This document shows, in pieces, positions 1 through 9,771 of a stretch of 64,000 nt of DNA (position 1 is the stretch's first letter; each line of letters starts with the position of its first letter). The position numbers and the translations under genes are program-made. The DNA is from Nostoc sp. UHCC 0702 (GTDB taxonomy: Bacteria > Cyanobacteriota > Cyanobacteriia > Cyanobacteriales > Nostocaceae). Location: contig CP071065.1 in NCBI GenBank assembly GCA_017164015.1, forward strand, positions 4,193,918 to 4,257,917. The letters are read 5' to 3'. The notes under the pieces are model-generated. The model did no database searches, was not told where the DNA came from, and saw only the letters and a list, made by a program, of their open reading frames with translations.

Positions 1-649
1 AAAAGGACGGCAGGAGTTAAACAATACTGTGGCTGTTTCTGGTAAAAACATTTTAGAAAAGATAGGCGATAATAAAAAACGCATTGCAGAAATCGATAGC
101 CAATTTATGAAAATTGTGCTAGATAATGAACAAAATTTGGCAGATGTCAATAGCAAAATTTCTCAAGCTGAATTAAATTTCAAATATCAAGTAATTTATG
201 CTCCTGTATCAGGAACAATTTTTGATTCGCAAGCCAAAAATCCAGGCTTCGTAGTCAATTCATCTGAAAAACTGATGCAAATCGTACCTAATGATAAATA
301 TATAGGTGAGGTTTTTATCACTAACAAAGACATTGGTTTTGTACGTAAAGGTATGAAGGTTGATGTGAGAATTTCCACCTTTCCCTTTAGTGAGTTTGGC
401 GATATCAAAGGAGAAGTTCTTGGGATAGCATCAGATGCATTACCACCAGACCAAACACACAATTTCTATCGATTTCCAGCTAAAATTAGTTTAGACAAGC
501 AGTTTCTTGATGTTAAAGGTAAAACAATAACCTTGCAGTCAGGAATGGAGATTAGTGCCAATATTAAAGTACGTGAAGAACGGACTGTTATGAGTCTGTT
601 TACCGAACTGTTTACCAAGCAAGTTGAGAGTCTTAAAGAAGTGCGTTAA
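1..649 (+). CDS. HlyD-family secretion adaptor, C-terminal part (gene begins before the window)
   Basis: The reading frame is open to the left edge, so this is the 3' part of a longer gene; the GTG at 29 is probably not the real start. A coiled-coil stretch (about residues 10-50 of the visible part) is followed by the lipoyl/barrel-sandwich return strand with the typical YAPVSGTI motif and a beta-barrel segment (KGMKVDVRIS...GDIKGEV). This is the membrane-fusion subunit of a type I secretion system, which bridges an inner-membrane ABC exporter and a TolC-like channel. It converges on a large RTX protein gene, a classical type I substrate, so the two may form one secretion locus; the ABC exporter would lie to the left of the window. 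The family call is firm, the substrate is inferred. Confidence 0.85.
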   Translation, partial: KGRQELNNTVAVSGKNILEKIGDNKKRIAEIDSQFMKIVLDNEQNLADVNSKISQAELNFKYQVIYAPVSGTIFDSQAKNPGFVVNSSEKLMQIVPNDKYIGEVFITNKDIGFVRKGMKVDVRISTFPFSEFGDIKGEVLGIASDALPPDQTHNFYRFPAKISLDKQFLDVKGKTITLQSGMEISANIKVREERTVMSLFTELFTKQVESLKEVR

Positions 650-668
650 TAGTTGTGAGTTGTCAGAA

Positions 669-749
669 GTAGGTTGGGTTTCCTTACGTCAACCCAACTT
701 TTACGAGGCTTTGTTGGGTTGCGCTATGCTTAACCCAACCTACTTTTTT
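669..749 (+). terminator. Hairpin with T-run after the HlyD-type gene
   Basis: GTAGGTTGGGTT at 669-680 pairs with AACCCAACCTAC at 732-743 and is followed by TTTTTT. The interior carries further GGGTT/AACCC pairs, so it is also one of the interspersed AACCCAACC repeats of cyanobacteria. It sits 20 bases past the stop codon and would serve as an intrinsic terminator. Confidence 0.6.
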
Positions 750-796
750 AGTTTGAAAACAGACCCTAAACAATTTAGTCCCCTCCCCTTATAAAG

Positions 797-973
797 ACTA
801 CGGTGTACACATAAATGATCTAATCACCCCAAATCTTGTTTTGTAGGGTGTGTTACGCCGCAGGCTAACGCACCGCCAAAGATTTGTGGTGCGTTACGCA
901 AGCGCGATAACGCACCCTACCAGACTCAAAGCTTTTGTGGTAATGGTTTTTTTGACTTGTGTGTACACCGTAG
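797..973. mobile_element. MITE-like element with CTACGGTGTACACA ends and 10-bp target duplication
   Basis: The ends are inverted copies of CTACGGTGTACACA (left 798-811, right 960-973), and 16 of 17 bases match when extended. CCTTATAAAG occurs directly on both sides (787-796 and 974-983), as expected of a target site duplication. The interior has no coding capacity and contains palindromic GGTGCGTTA/TAACGCACC segments. Removing the element and one duplicate restores a CCCTCCCC...GGGGAGGG palindrome, so it appears to have landed in an older repeat. Confidence 0.75.
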
Positions 974-983
974 CCTTATAAAG

Positions 984-1347
984 GGGAGGGTTAGGGTGGG
1001 GTAAACCAATATTTACAGCACTTCCCAGTGTCATGAGGTACAAGAACCCCACCCCCAACCCCCTCCCCGCAAGCGATGAGGGGGCTATGATGTACCTTAT
1101 AACAAAGGAATCCGCTGTAATACACTACTACAGACTTTTCAAACAACCTCTCATATGATGTCCGGCAAATTGCCCATAATAAAAACACCCCACCCCCAAC
1201 CCCTCCCCTTAGTAAGGGGAACTCGGGGCCCCCACGACCGCAGGGAGTGGGGATTAGGGGCAAGGGAGACAAAGCATCGCTTTGGCGGGGTGGGGTAAGC
1301 GCGGATATTAAGGGTAATTGAGCGGACATCATATCATAGACATTTGT
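984..1347. repeat. Intergenic C-rich repeat stretch, no gene
   Basis: This stretch holds two copies of a CCCCACCCCCAACCCC-type tract (near 1046 and 1187) and their inverted partner GGGGTGGGGT (near 994 and 1289). I see no credible protein: the frame open on the minus strand is proline/glycine-rich and follows the repeats. Confidence 0.5.
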
Positions 1348-1379
1348 ATAGCGAAAGTCATTAAGTTGACTTTCGCTAT
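1348..1379 (-). terminator. Stem-loop downstream of the RTX gene
   Basis: ATAGCGAAAGTCA (1348-1360) and TGACTTTCGCTAT (1367-1379) pair perfectly around a 6-base loop, 45 bases past the stop of the RTX gene. No clear U-run follows on the minus strand, so its role as a terminator or 3' stabiliser is inferred. Confidence 0.5.
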
Positions 1380-1423
1380 GCAGGTACTATGGGAAGGCTA
1401 ATGTATACACCGTTAGGAGCAAG

Positions 1424-4400
1424 CTAAACAACAAAGTTACTAGTCCCCAGTGTGCCTGTTAATCCAGTTAGCTCAATGATGGCATCGGTTTGGGCATTAA
1501 ACCCTGCTGTAGCATCATTGATAGCTACAAAGGTACGGCTACCAAAGGAGAATTGAGCAGCAGAGTTAGCTCCAAAATTAGCAGTGGTTAATTTGGATGC
1601 AATGCTAGTTGTATCAAGTGTTGCCACAGCTCCCCTATCAGAGAATCCAGTGCGTGCAGTGGAAACAAGGAATAGATCATTACCAACGTTAGCATTGAAA
1701 TCAGTAATCACATCAAAGTTACTGAGAAGAGAATCACCTAAGTTGCGGTAGTCAAAACGGTCTGCTCCCATTCCCCCAGTTAGAATATCTTTTCCTAGAC
1801 TACCATTGAGGGTATCATTTCCTGCACCACCATTCAGGGTATCATTAAAGTCTGCTTCATAGTTTATTTCAACAATGCCTCTACTAGTAAAGCTACCGGG
1901 CATATCATTCCATTTTCCACCAGAGTACATTTCTACATAATCCTCGTCCCCGACATTATTTGGTTCACCCGGAGACCAGTTATTGTAAGTAAAAGGTGTA
2001 AAAGGTTCACCACTCACCCACTTGAATGTTCCTTCTGTCTGCTTATCTGTCAACCCAATCCACAATCTTTCAGTATTACCGAAGGTCGTGACTAACCAAT
2101 CTTGCTCGGCTTGATCGTTGATAGTGACCAGATTTCCCCCTAAACTCTGGGCTTGAGCTTGGGCTTGTTCCCATGTTCCAACACTTGTTAATAAATATGT
2201 TTTGCCGTTGTACTTAAACGAGGTCGAACCGACATTGTCCACAACATCGCCATACAGTCTATCGTCACCATCGCCACCGTTGAGGGCATCACTTCCTGCA
2301 CCACCATTGAGAGTGTTGTTAGCACTGTTACCTATGATGACGTTATTACCAGCATTTCCAGTGCCGTTGATCGCGGCTGTGCCTGTCAAAGTTAGGTTTT
2401 CAATGTTAGGAAGGTTGGCTAGGCTAAAGGTGACACTGGACTCAATTGTATCTGTACCTTCATAGGCACTCTCAATAATGATATCAGTGGTACTATCAAC
2501 AATGTAAGTATCGTTACCTGCACCACCATAGAGATCGTCATATCCTGCACCACCATTGAGAGTATCGTTACCTTCATCACCAGAGAGCCAGTCATTTCCT
2601 GCACCACCATTGAGAGTATCATCTCCTGCACCACCAGCCAAGAGAGCATCATCTCCTTCACCACCATTGAGAGTATCGTTACCTTCACCACCATTGAGCC
2701 AGTCAATTCCTTCATCACCATTGAGAGAATCATCTCCTGCACCACCATCGAGCCAGTCATTTTCTGCACCACCATTGAGAGTATCGTTACCCTCATCACC
2801 ATCGAGCCAGTCATTTCCTACTTCACCATAGAGATTGTCATTTCCTGCACCAGCAAAGAGATTGTCATATCCTGCACCACCAAGAAGAGCGTTGTTAGCA
2901 CTGTTGCCTATGATGACGTTATTACCAGCATTTCCAGTGCCGTTAATCGCGGCTGTGCCTGTCAAAGTTAGGTTTTCAATGTTAGGAAGGTAGGCTAGGG
3001 TAAAGCTGACACTGGACTTAATTGTATCTGTACCTTCATTAGCATTCTCATTAATGGTATCAGTGGTACCATCAAGAATGTAAGTATCGTTACCTGCACC
3101 ACCATAGAGATTGTCATTTCCTGCACCACCATAGAGATTGTCATTTCCTTCACCACCATAGAGATTGTCAATTCCTTCATCACCATTAAGAGAATCATCT
3201 CCTTCACCACCATTGAGATTGTCATTTCCTGCACCACCACGGAGATCGTCATATCCTGCACCACCAAGAAGAGCGTTGTTAGCACTGTTGCCTATGATGA
3301 CGTTATTACCAGCATTTCCAGTGCCGTTAATCGCGGCTGTGCCTGTCAAAGTTAGGTTTTCAATGTTAGAAAGGTTGGCTAGGCTAAAGCTGACACTAGA
3401 CTCAATTGTATCTGTACCTTCATTAGCATTCTCAATAATGCTATCAGTGGTACTATCAACAATGTAAGTATCGTTACCTGCACCACCATAGAGATCGTCA
3501 TATCCTGCACCACCATTGAGAGTATCATTTCCTTGACCACCAATGAGCCAGTCATATCCTGCACCACCATTGAGAGTATCGTTACCTTCAAGACCAATAA
3601 GAGTGTTGTCAGCACTGTTGCCTATGATGACGTTATTACCAGCATTTCCACTGCCGTTAATTGTGGCTGTACCTGTCAAAGTTAGGTTTTCAATGTTAGG
3701 AAGGTAGGCTAGGCTAAAGGTGACACTGGACTCAATCGTATCTGTACCTTCATTAGCATTCTCAGTAATGGTATCAGAGTCGTTATCAACAATGTAGATA
3801 TCATCGCCATCTCCACCAGTGAGGTCATCTACACCCGCACCACCATCAATAAGATCGTTATATTTACTACCTTTTAGTGTATCATCTCCATCATTTCCGC
3901 TTAGAGAGATAAGTCCCGTAATTTTGTAATCTGAGTCAGTTACTGTTAAACTACTGAAATCGATGGTATCATCGAGCCTAGTACCTATAATACCTTCTAT
4001 GGATGTAAATTCAGGGAAGCTTTTATCTTCTATGGATATAAATGCAGAGGACTTTTTATTTATCCCTGTTGTGAGGTTGGAATAATCAACCCGATCATAT
4101 CCAGCACCACCATTGATAATATCTGAACCTCCACCAGGCGCTATGTAATCATTTCCCTCACCACCATGTAATTCATCATTTCCATTTACTCTTCCTGCTA
4201 GTAAATCATCACCAAGCCCACCAGAGAGCGTGACTAGTGAATGAGTGTTTGTTTCAGAAATGTAAAGTGCGTCATTCGCAATAGTTCCAATGACGGTCGG
4301 CCCTATTTGGCTTTGGGGTTCCTTAATAGTTTTACCGATAATCCAACCTGGTTTTGATGTGGTAGCCGAACCTGATGTTGATTTAATTAATAAATCCAGA

Positions 4401-6268
4401 ATTAATTTCTCTTTGTTGTTGATTTGACTTGATAGCTTGTCGTTAAAGCCAATCCTTAGAATTTCTCTAGAAACATTACTGCCATTTTCAAAACTTAATG
4501 AAACATAATTCTTGCTAGTATCACCAAATACACCTGAACCGATTCCCCAAGTCCAATTTTCTGGTAGTTGAGGAAGTATGATTGTATCTACTCCTGGTTC
4601 AAAATCCCTGATTTCAACGACTGTTCTGGTATCCAATATCTGAACACTTCCCCAATCACTATTGTTTTGATCAGCAAAGAAGTCGTCTATGCCTTGCAAG
4701 TCGTTGTTATATTCTTCTATATCTAAACGAGCATGAGCATCAATAGTGGCTAGTTCAATTGATAACTGTGCTGTAGCTGTCGCTACATTAGTAGCAGCGC
4801 TGAAAAAACCACCTAGAACGGGAATCGAGGATAGCATCCCTTCGGAAGCACCTCCTACTACGCCAAGTGCAAATTGTCCATAAGCATTTACTTTATCGAT
4901 TTTAATACGTCTATCCCGAACGTCCCAATCAGGTTCTACTAGCATCTGAGCCAGCTTCTTTAAATTACCAGCGTTAAAATCTATTCCTACTCTGCCATCA
5001 CCGGCAGGTTCAAAAGCTACATTGAATATATCAGCACCGCCATAACCCCAAACTTTTTGTACGAGTCCTGCTTCTGTAGTCTTATAAGACTGAAGTTGGA
5101 GAATATCTTCTTGGTTACTTCCATCATCGATAATAGCTTTAACTTCAGTAGTGGGTCTATTTATTGTTTTAAATTGAGACGTAGCTTGAGGATTATTTCC
5201 CTGTTCAATTCTCTTTATTTGTACGGAAGAAGTTAAATCGTTAAAATCATCATCTACGAAATAAATTTCGCCGTTATTAAAATCCTTATATTTACCTTGA
5301 AACCCACCGTGTTCGTAAATTCTCACAGACAATCCAGTAGGAATTTTTAGCGAACTGAGATTATCATTGCCCACAGAACCAAGTTGATCAAAATTATAGT
5401 TCCCAGGTGTTAACCTGAAACTGTTACCTTTATAGTCACGATCCTGAAAAATTTCCACGTATGGTATGACTTGTATCGAAGAAGTTAAATCGTTAAAATC
5501 ATCACCTACGAAAGAAATTTCGCCATAAAAATCTTTATATTTCCCTTGAAACCCACTATTTTCGTAAAGTCTCACAGACAATCCAGTAGGAATTTTTAGC
5601 GAACTAAGATTATCATTGCCCACAACACCCAGTTGATTGAAATCATAGTTACCAGGTGCTAGGCTGACACTGTTACCTCCATAGTTAATATGTTGAAAGA
5701 TTTGAACTGATGAGGTATTTTGCTCAATCTCAATAACCTGATTATCAACCGTTACAGTCGCTTTATCATCCTCAGCCTGCAAAACTGCTAATTCTGACTG
5801 ACTTACGCTTTTTCCTTGCACCAATCTCGCAAAAACATCACCTTCATCCCCGGCTGCATCCACTAAATTAATTTGTGTATCAATATAATGCCCTGTTTCT
5901 TCTAGCAATACAGCCACAATAGCATCAAGATTCTGAGCATTTTGGCTCACAAATTCAGCCGCTAAATAAATCTTGCCTGTGGTGATAGAAAAAGCCCCAT
6001 TTGCATTATTGATATCATTACCATTGATAATCTCGATGGATGGAATATTACTAAAATCTTCCACAGCAAAGGCATCAAATAATTGATTAGCTGCTTCCCT
6101 ATCAAAACCAGTACCAAACGCAGTTTCCAAGTTCTCAATATACCCTGCATCATTTCGGAAGCTGCTGAGATAAGCATAGGCATTGCTTCGCGCTAAATCC
6201 ACGATTTCAGAAATCTTAAGAAAATCGAGTTGAGTAATGAGGTTGTTAACAAATAATTTGCTTTTCAT
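1424..6268 (-). CDS. Large RTX calcium-binding protein with beta/gamma-crystallin and C-type lectin domains
   Basis: A secreted calcium-dependent protein of about 1614 residues. The start is set by ATG at 6268, which has AAGGAG 6 bases upstream; an earlier in-frame ATG at 6295 lacks such a site. Order of domains: an N-terminal module with a degenerate zinc-protease-like LLEETGHYID motif (about residues 115-130); two beta/gamma-crystallin repeats (about 185-350) with NDNLSS and NDLTSS calcium motifs; a unique region (about 400-660); many GGxGNDxL RTX nonapeptides interleaved with four near-identical blocks ending NNVIIGNSA (about 670-1340); a C-type lectin domain (about 1345-1470, motifs WIGLTD and EPNN); further RTX repeats; and a C-terminal end typical of cyanobacterial RTX proteins. 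There is no Sec signal, which fits type I export, and a HlyD-type adaptor gene converges from the left. Adhesin, surface-layer or toxin-like roles are possible; none is proven by sequence. Confidence 0.85.
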   Translation of the reverse strand: MKSKLFVNNLITQLDFLKISEIVDLARSNAYAYLSSFRNDAGYIENLETAFGTGFDREAANQLFDAFAVEDFSNIPSIEIINGNDINNANGAFSITTGKIYLAAEFVSQNAQNLDAIVAVLLEETGHYIDTQINLVDAAGDEGDVFARLVQGKSVSQSELAVLQAEDDKATVTVDNQVIEIEQNTSSVQIFQHINYGGNSVSLAPGNYDFNQLGVVGNDNLSSLKIPTGLSVRLYENSGFQGKYKDFYGEISFVGDDFNDLTSSIQVIPYVEIFQDRDYKGNSFRLTPGNYNFDQLGSVGNDNLSSLKIPTGLSVRIYEHGGFQGKYKDFNNGEIYFVDDDFNDLTSSVQIKRIEQGNNPQATSQFKTINRPTTEVKAIIDDGSNQEDILQLQSYKTTEAGLVQKVWGYGGADIFNVAFEPAGDGRVGIDFNAGNLKKLAQMLVEPDWDVRDRRIKIDKVNAYGQFALGVVGGASEGMLSSIPVLGGFFSAATNVATATAQLSIELATIDAHARLDIEEYNNDLQGIDDFFADQNNSDWGSVQILDTRTVVEIRDFEPGVDTIILPQLPENWTWGIGSGVFGDTSKNYVSLSFENGSNVSREILRIGFNDKLSSQINNKEKLILDLLIKSTSGSATTSKPGWIIGKTIKEPQSQIGPTVIGTIANDALYISETNTHSLVTLSGGLGDDLLAGRVNGNDELHGGEGNDYIAPGGGSDIINGGAGYDRVDYSNLTTGINKKSSAFISIEDKSFPEFTSIEGIIGTRLDDTIDFSSLTVTDSDYKITGLISLSGNDGDDTLKGSKYNDLIDGGAGVDDLTGGDGDDIYIVDNDSDTITENANEGTDTIESSVTFSLAYLPNIENLTLTGTATINGSGNAGNNVIIGNSADNTLIGLEGNDTLNGGAGYDWLIGGQGNDTLNGGAGYDDLYGGAGNDTYIVDSTTDSIIENANEGTDTIESSVSFSLANLSNIENLTLTGTAAINGTGNAGNNVIIGNSANNALLGGAGYDDLRGGAGNDNLNGGEGDDSLNGDEGIDNLYGGEGNDNLYGGAGNDNLYGGAGNDTYILDGTTDTINENANEGTDTIKSSVSFTLAYLPNIENLTLTGTAAINGTGNAGNNVIIGNSANNALLGGAGYDNLFAGAGNDNLYGEVGNDWLDGDEGNDTLNGGAENDWLDGGAGDDSLNGDEGIDWLNGGEGNDTLNGGEGDDALLAGGAGDDTLNGGAGNDWLSGDEGNDTLNGGAGYDDLYGGAGNDTYIVDSTTDIIIESAYEGTDTIESSVTFSLANLPNIENLTLTGTAAINGTGNAGNNVIIGNSANNTLNGGAGSDALNGGDGDDRLYGDVVDNVGSTSFKYNGKTYLLTSVGTWEQAQAQAQSLGGNLVTINDQAEQDWLVTTFGNTERLWIGLTDKQTEGTFKWVSGEPFTPFTYNNWSPGEPNNVGDEDYVEMYSGGKWNDMPGSFTSRGIVEINYEADFNDTLNGGAGNDTLNGSLGKDILTGGMGADRFDYRNLGDSLLSNFDVITDFNANVGNDLFLVSTARTGFSDRGAVATLDTTSIASKLTTANFGANSAAQFSFGSRTFVAINDATAGFNAQTDAIIELTGLTGTLGTSNFVV

Positions 6269-6506
6269 GGTTTTCTCCTTAATTGGTGATTGCATCGATA
6301 AATAAACACAAAAAATGTTTGCATTCCTAAAGCAAGCTTAGAAATCACACTCTTGTAAAAGAGATATGTGAAGCAAAACAGATCAGGTTTAAATCATTAA
6401 AAACTTTACATCCAAAATCATAGTATTTTGTTAATGAATAATTTCCAACCTAGAAATTACTGATTTATTATGACTGACAACTTTGTTCGGAGCTAAACAA
6501 CAATAA

Positions 6507-6546
6507 TTTGAGACTTTTCTCATAGCTCTATGAGAAAAGTCTCAAA
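6507..6546. repeat. Perfect 40-bp palindrome upstream of the RTX gene
   Basis: TTTGAGACTTTTCTCATAG (6507-6525) and its exact reverse complement (6528-6546) flank a 2-base centre. It lies about 240 bases upstream of the RTX start and 800 bases past the response regulator stop. It could be an operator, a cruciform site or a remnant of a mobile-element end. Confidence 0.6.
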
Positions 6547-7345
6547 GCAGGCAGGCATAGCAACCCATATCGAAAGCTGAAATAGTTGAGGTAATCAAAA
6601 CAAAGCATGAATGTTTTTCTCCATAACCAACGCTTTAAAAATTAAAGTCATGCTAGAAGAAAAGCATTATGCTACAGGTATTGAAGTTAGCCATGAAAAG
6701 TTGATGCCATAGCAATTTATTGGCACACTTTTCCTTGTGAATGGAACTATCAGAACAAGCCTAAAAAACAGATTAATTAATTGTTCAATTTATTTTTTTC
6801 TAAATTTTTAGAGCAAACATCTTTAAATATTGAAGATTTATGATTAAGGTGGAATTCAAAGTTACCTACTCAAATGATTTTGGCAGGTTTATCTTATATA
6901 CTGAAGTTGAATTTTCAACTTTGTGTTTTGTAGCTACCAGTTTAACCTCTATCTAAAGAGGGATGTCAATACTGGTACAGTAGCGATATCAAACTTTTAC
7001 GTTTCAGGTTCAGTTACGACAGTTTAAATTCAGGTCAAACCTAAGCTCATTAAAGGATAGGGTTTATTTTAATTGTTTTTAAAGAATATAAAGGAGTTAT
7101 TAAGAGCTTAGAGGATGTTTTAAAAGTCATGATTGATGTATCAAATGTTTTTTACCCCTCCCTAACCCTCGCCTTAATGGAGAGGGAGAGGTTCATCGAA
7201 CTCAGGTTTAACTTGAATACTGAGAGGATTAACCGCAGGACACCATATTTATCGGTGCGTTAAGCGTTGCTATAACGCACCCTACAATTTCAGGTTTACT
7301 GATTAGAGTTGTCATCAGTCATCAGTTATCAGTCATCAGTCATCT
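6547..7345. other. Intergenic region without a gene
   Basis: About 800 AT-rich bases with stops in all frames. Near 7150-7280 it carries common repeats (CCCTCCCTAACCC and GGTGCGTTA...TAACGCACC). At 7311-7343 it ends in a heptamer-type GTCATCA tandem repeat just past the regulator stop. I see no RNA gene or clear promoter. Confidence 0.45.
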
Positions 7346-8020
7346 TTACTCTCGCAATACATACCCCACACCTCGCACTGTATGAATCAAGCGTTTTTCA
7401 TTATTTTCTTCCAGCTTGAGACGCAGGTAGCGAATGTAAACTTCGATAATATTAGAATCACCCATGAAATCATAACCCCAAACTTTCTCTAGAATTTGGT
7501 CTCTAGTAAACACTTGACGGGGATGGGAGAGTATATACTCTAATAAATCAAACTCTTTTGCTGTTAACTCAATTGCCCGCTTACCTCGATAAACCTCGCG
7601 AGTACGGTGATTTAAACTCAAGTCTTCAAACTGCAAAATATCTTGATCGGGTTCTTGAGTGCGGCGTAGATGTGCGCGGATTCTAGCTAGCAGTTCCTCA
7701 ATACTAAATGGTTTGACCACATAATCATCAGCTCCCGCATCTAAACCAGCCACGCGATCGCAAACTTCATCTTTTGCTGTCAGTAAAATCACTGGTATAG
7801 TAATATTGGTAGCGCGTAATCGGCGACAAATTTCTAAGCCTGATAATTCTGGCAACATCCAATCAAGAATGGCTAAATCCGGTGATAACTCCCTTGCTAG
7901 GGTCAAACCAGCAATTCCACTATGTGCTATGCTAATCTTGTAACCTTCGCTACTGAGTTCCAATTCCAGAAATCGCGCCAATTTGACTTCATCTTCAACC
8001 AAGAGGATATGTGCTGTCAT
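7346..8020 (-). CDS. OmpR-family response regulator
   Basis: A 224-residue two-component regulator. The receiver domain (1-120) has the acidic pocket E9/D10, phospho-acceptor D53, T81 and K103 in the expected places. The winged-helix DNA-binding domain (about 130-224) shows the usual LTAKEFDLLEYIL and VRGVGYVLR motifs. The histidine kinase gene lies 54 bases upstream on the same strand and ends just before this start, so the two form a kinase-regulator operon. The nearest familiar types are cyanobacterial RppA/ManR-like regulators, but the signal and target genes cannot be read from the sequence. Confidence 0.93.
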   Translation of the reverse strand: MTAHILLVEDEVKLARFLELELSSEGYKISIAHSGIAGLTLARELSPDLAILDWMLPELSGLEICRRLRATNITIPVILLTAKDEVCDRVAGLDAGADDYVVKPFSIEELLARIRAHLRRTQEPDQDILQFEDLSLNHRTREVYRGKRAIELTAKEFDLLEYILSHPRQVFTRDQILEKVWGYDFMGDSNIIEVYIRYLRLKLEENNEKRLIHTVRGVGYVLRE

Positions 8021-8074
8021 AGCTAATCAATTAACTCTTTTACAATCCAAAATCCAAAATCCAAAATGGTATAA

Positions 8075-9526
8075 CTATGCCTGTAAAGTGATTGTAAACA
8101 CACTTCCTTCCCCTAACTTTGATTGCACAGATACATTACCTCCCATACCCTCTACAAGTGTTTTGACAATCGATAAACCCAAACCACTACCTCCAGTAGT
8201 ATGGCTGCGGGATTCATCTACACGGTAAAATCGCTCAAAAATACGTGTTTGATGTTGTAAAGGAATGCCATAACCTTGATCGCAAACTTGAATAACTGCT
8301 TGTTCAGGAAACTGATTTAACCTTAAAATTACAGGGATATTAGCTTCAGAATAATTAACAGCATTATCAATCAAATTTAGTAATACTTGTTTCAGACGAT
8401 TGTAGTCTGCTTTTGCCTGAATTGGATAAGTTGCTGACTCAATTGTAATCGAGCGATCGCAATATTTATTTGCCATCATCACGACTTCTTCAACCAAGTC
8501 ATTTAGCACGCAAGATTTCATCTGAAAGTGTAAACTACCATTATCTGCCCTTGCTAAATCAAGTAAATCTTGTAGCAGCCGGATGGTATGTTCGGTTTGT
8601 GATGCAGCAGTTTCTAAAGCTTCTAATTGAACTTCTGTTAAATTATTCTGCCGCCGCAAAACGCTTTGCAAGTAACCGTGTACAATCGTCAACGGTGTAC
8701 GTAACTCGTGAGAAACATTACTGACAAATTCTCGCTCTTGCTGCCAAGATTGGGAGAGACGCGACAACAGCATAGTTAAAGTTTGAGCTAATTCTTTGAC
8801 TTCGCTGGGTGCGTTATCAAGATATAGTTGTGCTTTTCCTAAATCTTCTATAGAAATGACAGAAGTCATCTGATTCAGCCGCAGCAGTGGTTGTAGAGAA
8901 CGCCTAATATAAAGTGCGATTGTAATTACTAGTACAATAATTGCCAAAAAACTGACAATACTCAAACTCTGTACCATTGCTACAAACGTAGTTTGTTCAC
9001 GAGTAATATCTTGCACTACAAATAGCTTCCCCAACAACTTATCTTGCACTTGCAAAGAAGTACTACTCAAAATAAAGTAGCTTTGATTAACTTGATAAAC
9101 TTGCGGTTTAATCTGCATCTGAGTCAATGACATTAACTCTATCACCGTAGAATTAGGTAACAAATCTAAAGTTGCAGATTTTATCAATATTTTATTATCA
9201 TTACTTTTTACCCATAATAATGTATTGGTATTTGCCAAGTTATTAATAGCCTTTTGCAATCCAGTTTCAGGTTGCATCATTTCACTATAAAGTTGCACAT
9301 CGTGCGGCAAGCGCTCAGCGATTTGTTCTATATTACGTTTATGACTATCAATCAAAATTTGCTGCATTTTCCAACTAGTCCATGCAGCGAGGCTACCTAA
9401 TATTAAAGCTGAAAATGTACCAATCCCAATTGTCAGGCGTAACTGCAATGAAAAGAAGTCTAGATTTATCCAATTTTTTCTACTTTGCTTCATTATTTTA
9501 GTTATAACTAATTTGGCAAAAATCAA
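8075..9526 (-). CDS. Membrane sensor histidine kinase
   Basis: A 483-residue kinase; a second possible start is the Met at 9493, and neither has a clear ribosome site. Two membrane segments (about 30-50 and 185-207) bracket a periplasmic sensor of about 135 residues. A HAMP linker follows, then HisKA with SHELRTPLT (phospho-acceptor H273) and an HATPase domain with NLIDNAVNY (N box), DQGYGIP (G1), FERFYR (F box) and GGSGLGLSIV (G2). It is the first gene of an operon with the downstream OmpR-type regulator, its obvious partner. The sensed signal is unknown. Confidence 0.93.
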   Translation of the reverse strand: MIFAKLVITKIMKQSRKNWINLDFFSLQLRLTIGIGTFSALILGSLAAWTSWKMQQILIDSHKRNIEQIAERLPHDVQLYSEMMQPETGLQKAINNLANTNTLLWVKSNDNKILIKSATLDLLPNSTVIELMSLTQMQIKPQVYQVNQSYFILSSTSLQVQDKLLGKLFVVQDITREQTTFVAMVQSLSIVSFLAIIVLVITIALYIRRSLQPLLRLNQMTSVISIEDLGKAQLYLDNAPSEVKELAQTLTMLLSRLSQSWQQEREFVSNVSHELRTPLTIVHGYLQSVLRRQNNLTEVQLEALETAASQTEHTIRLLQDLLDLARADNGSLHFQMKSCVLNDLVEEVVMMANKYCDRSITIESATYPIQAKADYNRLKQVLLNLIDNAVNYSEANIPVILRLNQFPEQAVIQVCDQGYGIPLQHQTRIFERFYRVDESRSHTTGGSGLGLSIVKTLVEGMGGNVSVQSKLGEGSVFTITLQA

Positions 9527-9533
9527 ATTAACC

Positions 9534-9771
9534 AGGACTTACGCAACTGGCACACAGATTTACTGTGATGGCAGTCAATAGTCCAGAGTCAAGAGGAGGC
9601 AGTGCGTTGGGGAGCCAGCGCCGTGGGCGGGTTTCCCGACAGTCTTTGCGACTGGCGTCCGGCGAGCCGCTCAAGTTGCAACTGCCGTTCAATAATCTTG
9701 ATTTTTTGGACTATTGACTTTTGACCCAGTACTGCCCAGACGAAAAAAATATGACAATGCGCGTAAGTCCT
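9534..9771. mobile_element. MITE-like element with AGGACTTACGC ends
   Basis: AGGACTTACGC (9534-9544) and GCGTAAGTCCT (9761-9771) are perfect inverted ends. Inside lie a second nested inverted pair (CAATAGTCCA/TGGACTATTG) and a copy of the GGAGCCAG...CTGGCG palindrome at 9611-9657. A shorter element with the same ends is at 49398-49482. There is no transposase, so it must depend on a protein supplied elsewhere. Confidence 0.7.

Noticed and set aside
991..1332. Minus-strand frame of 113 codons
   Set aside because: It is translated from C-rich intergenic repeats and has no domain or ribosome site.
2202..3467. Long plus-strand and alternative minus-strand open frames rich in Ser/Pro or Met/Val
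   Set aside because: They are shadows of the RTX nonapeptide DNA repeats; their composition follows the repeat and no start signals or domains are present.
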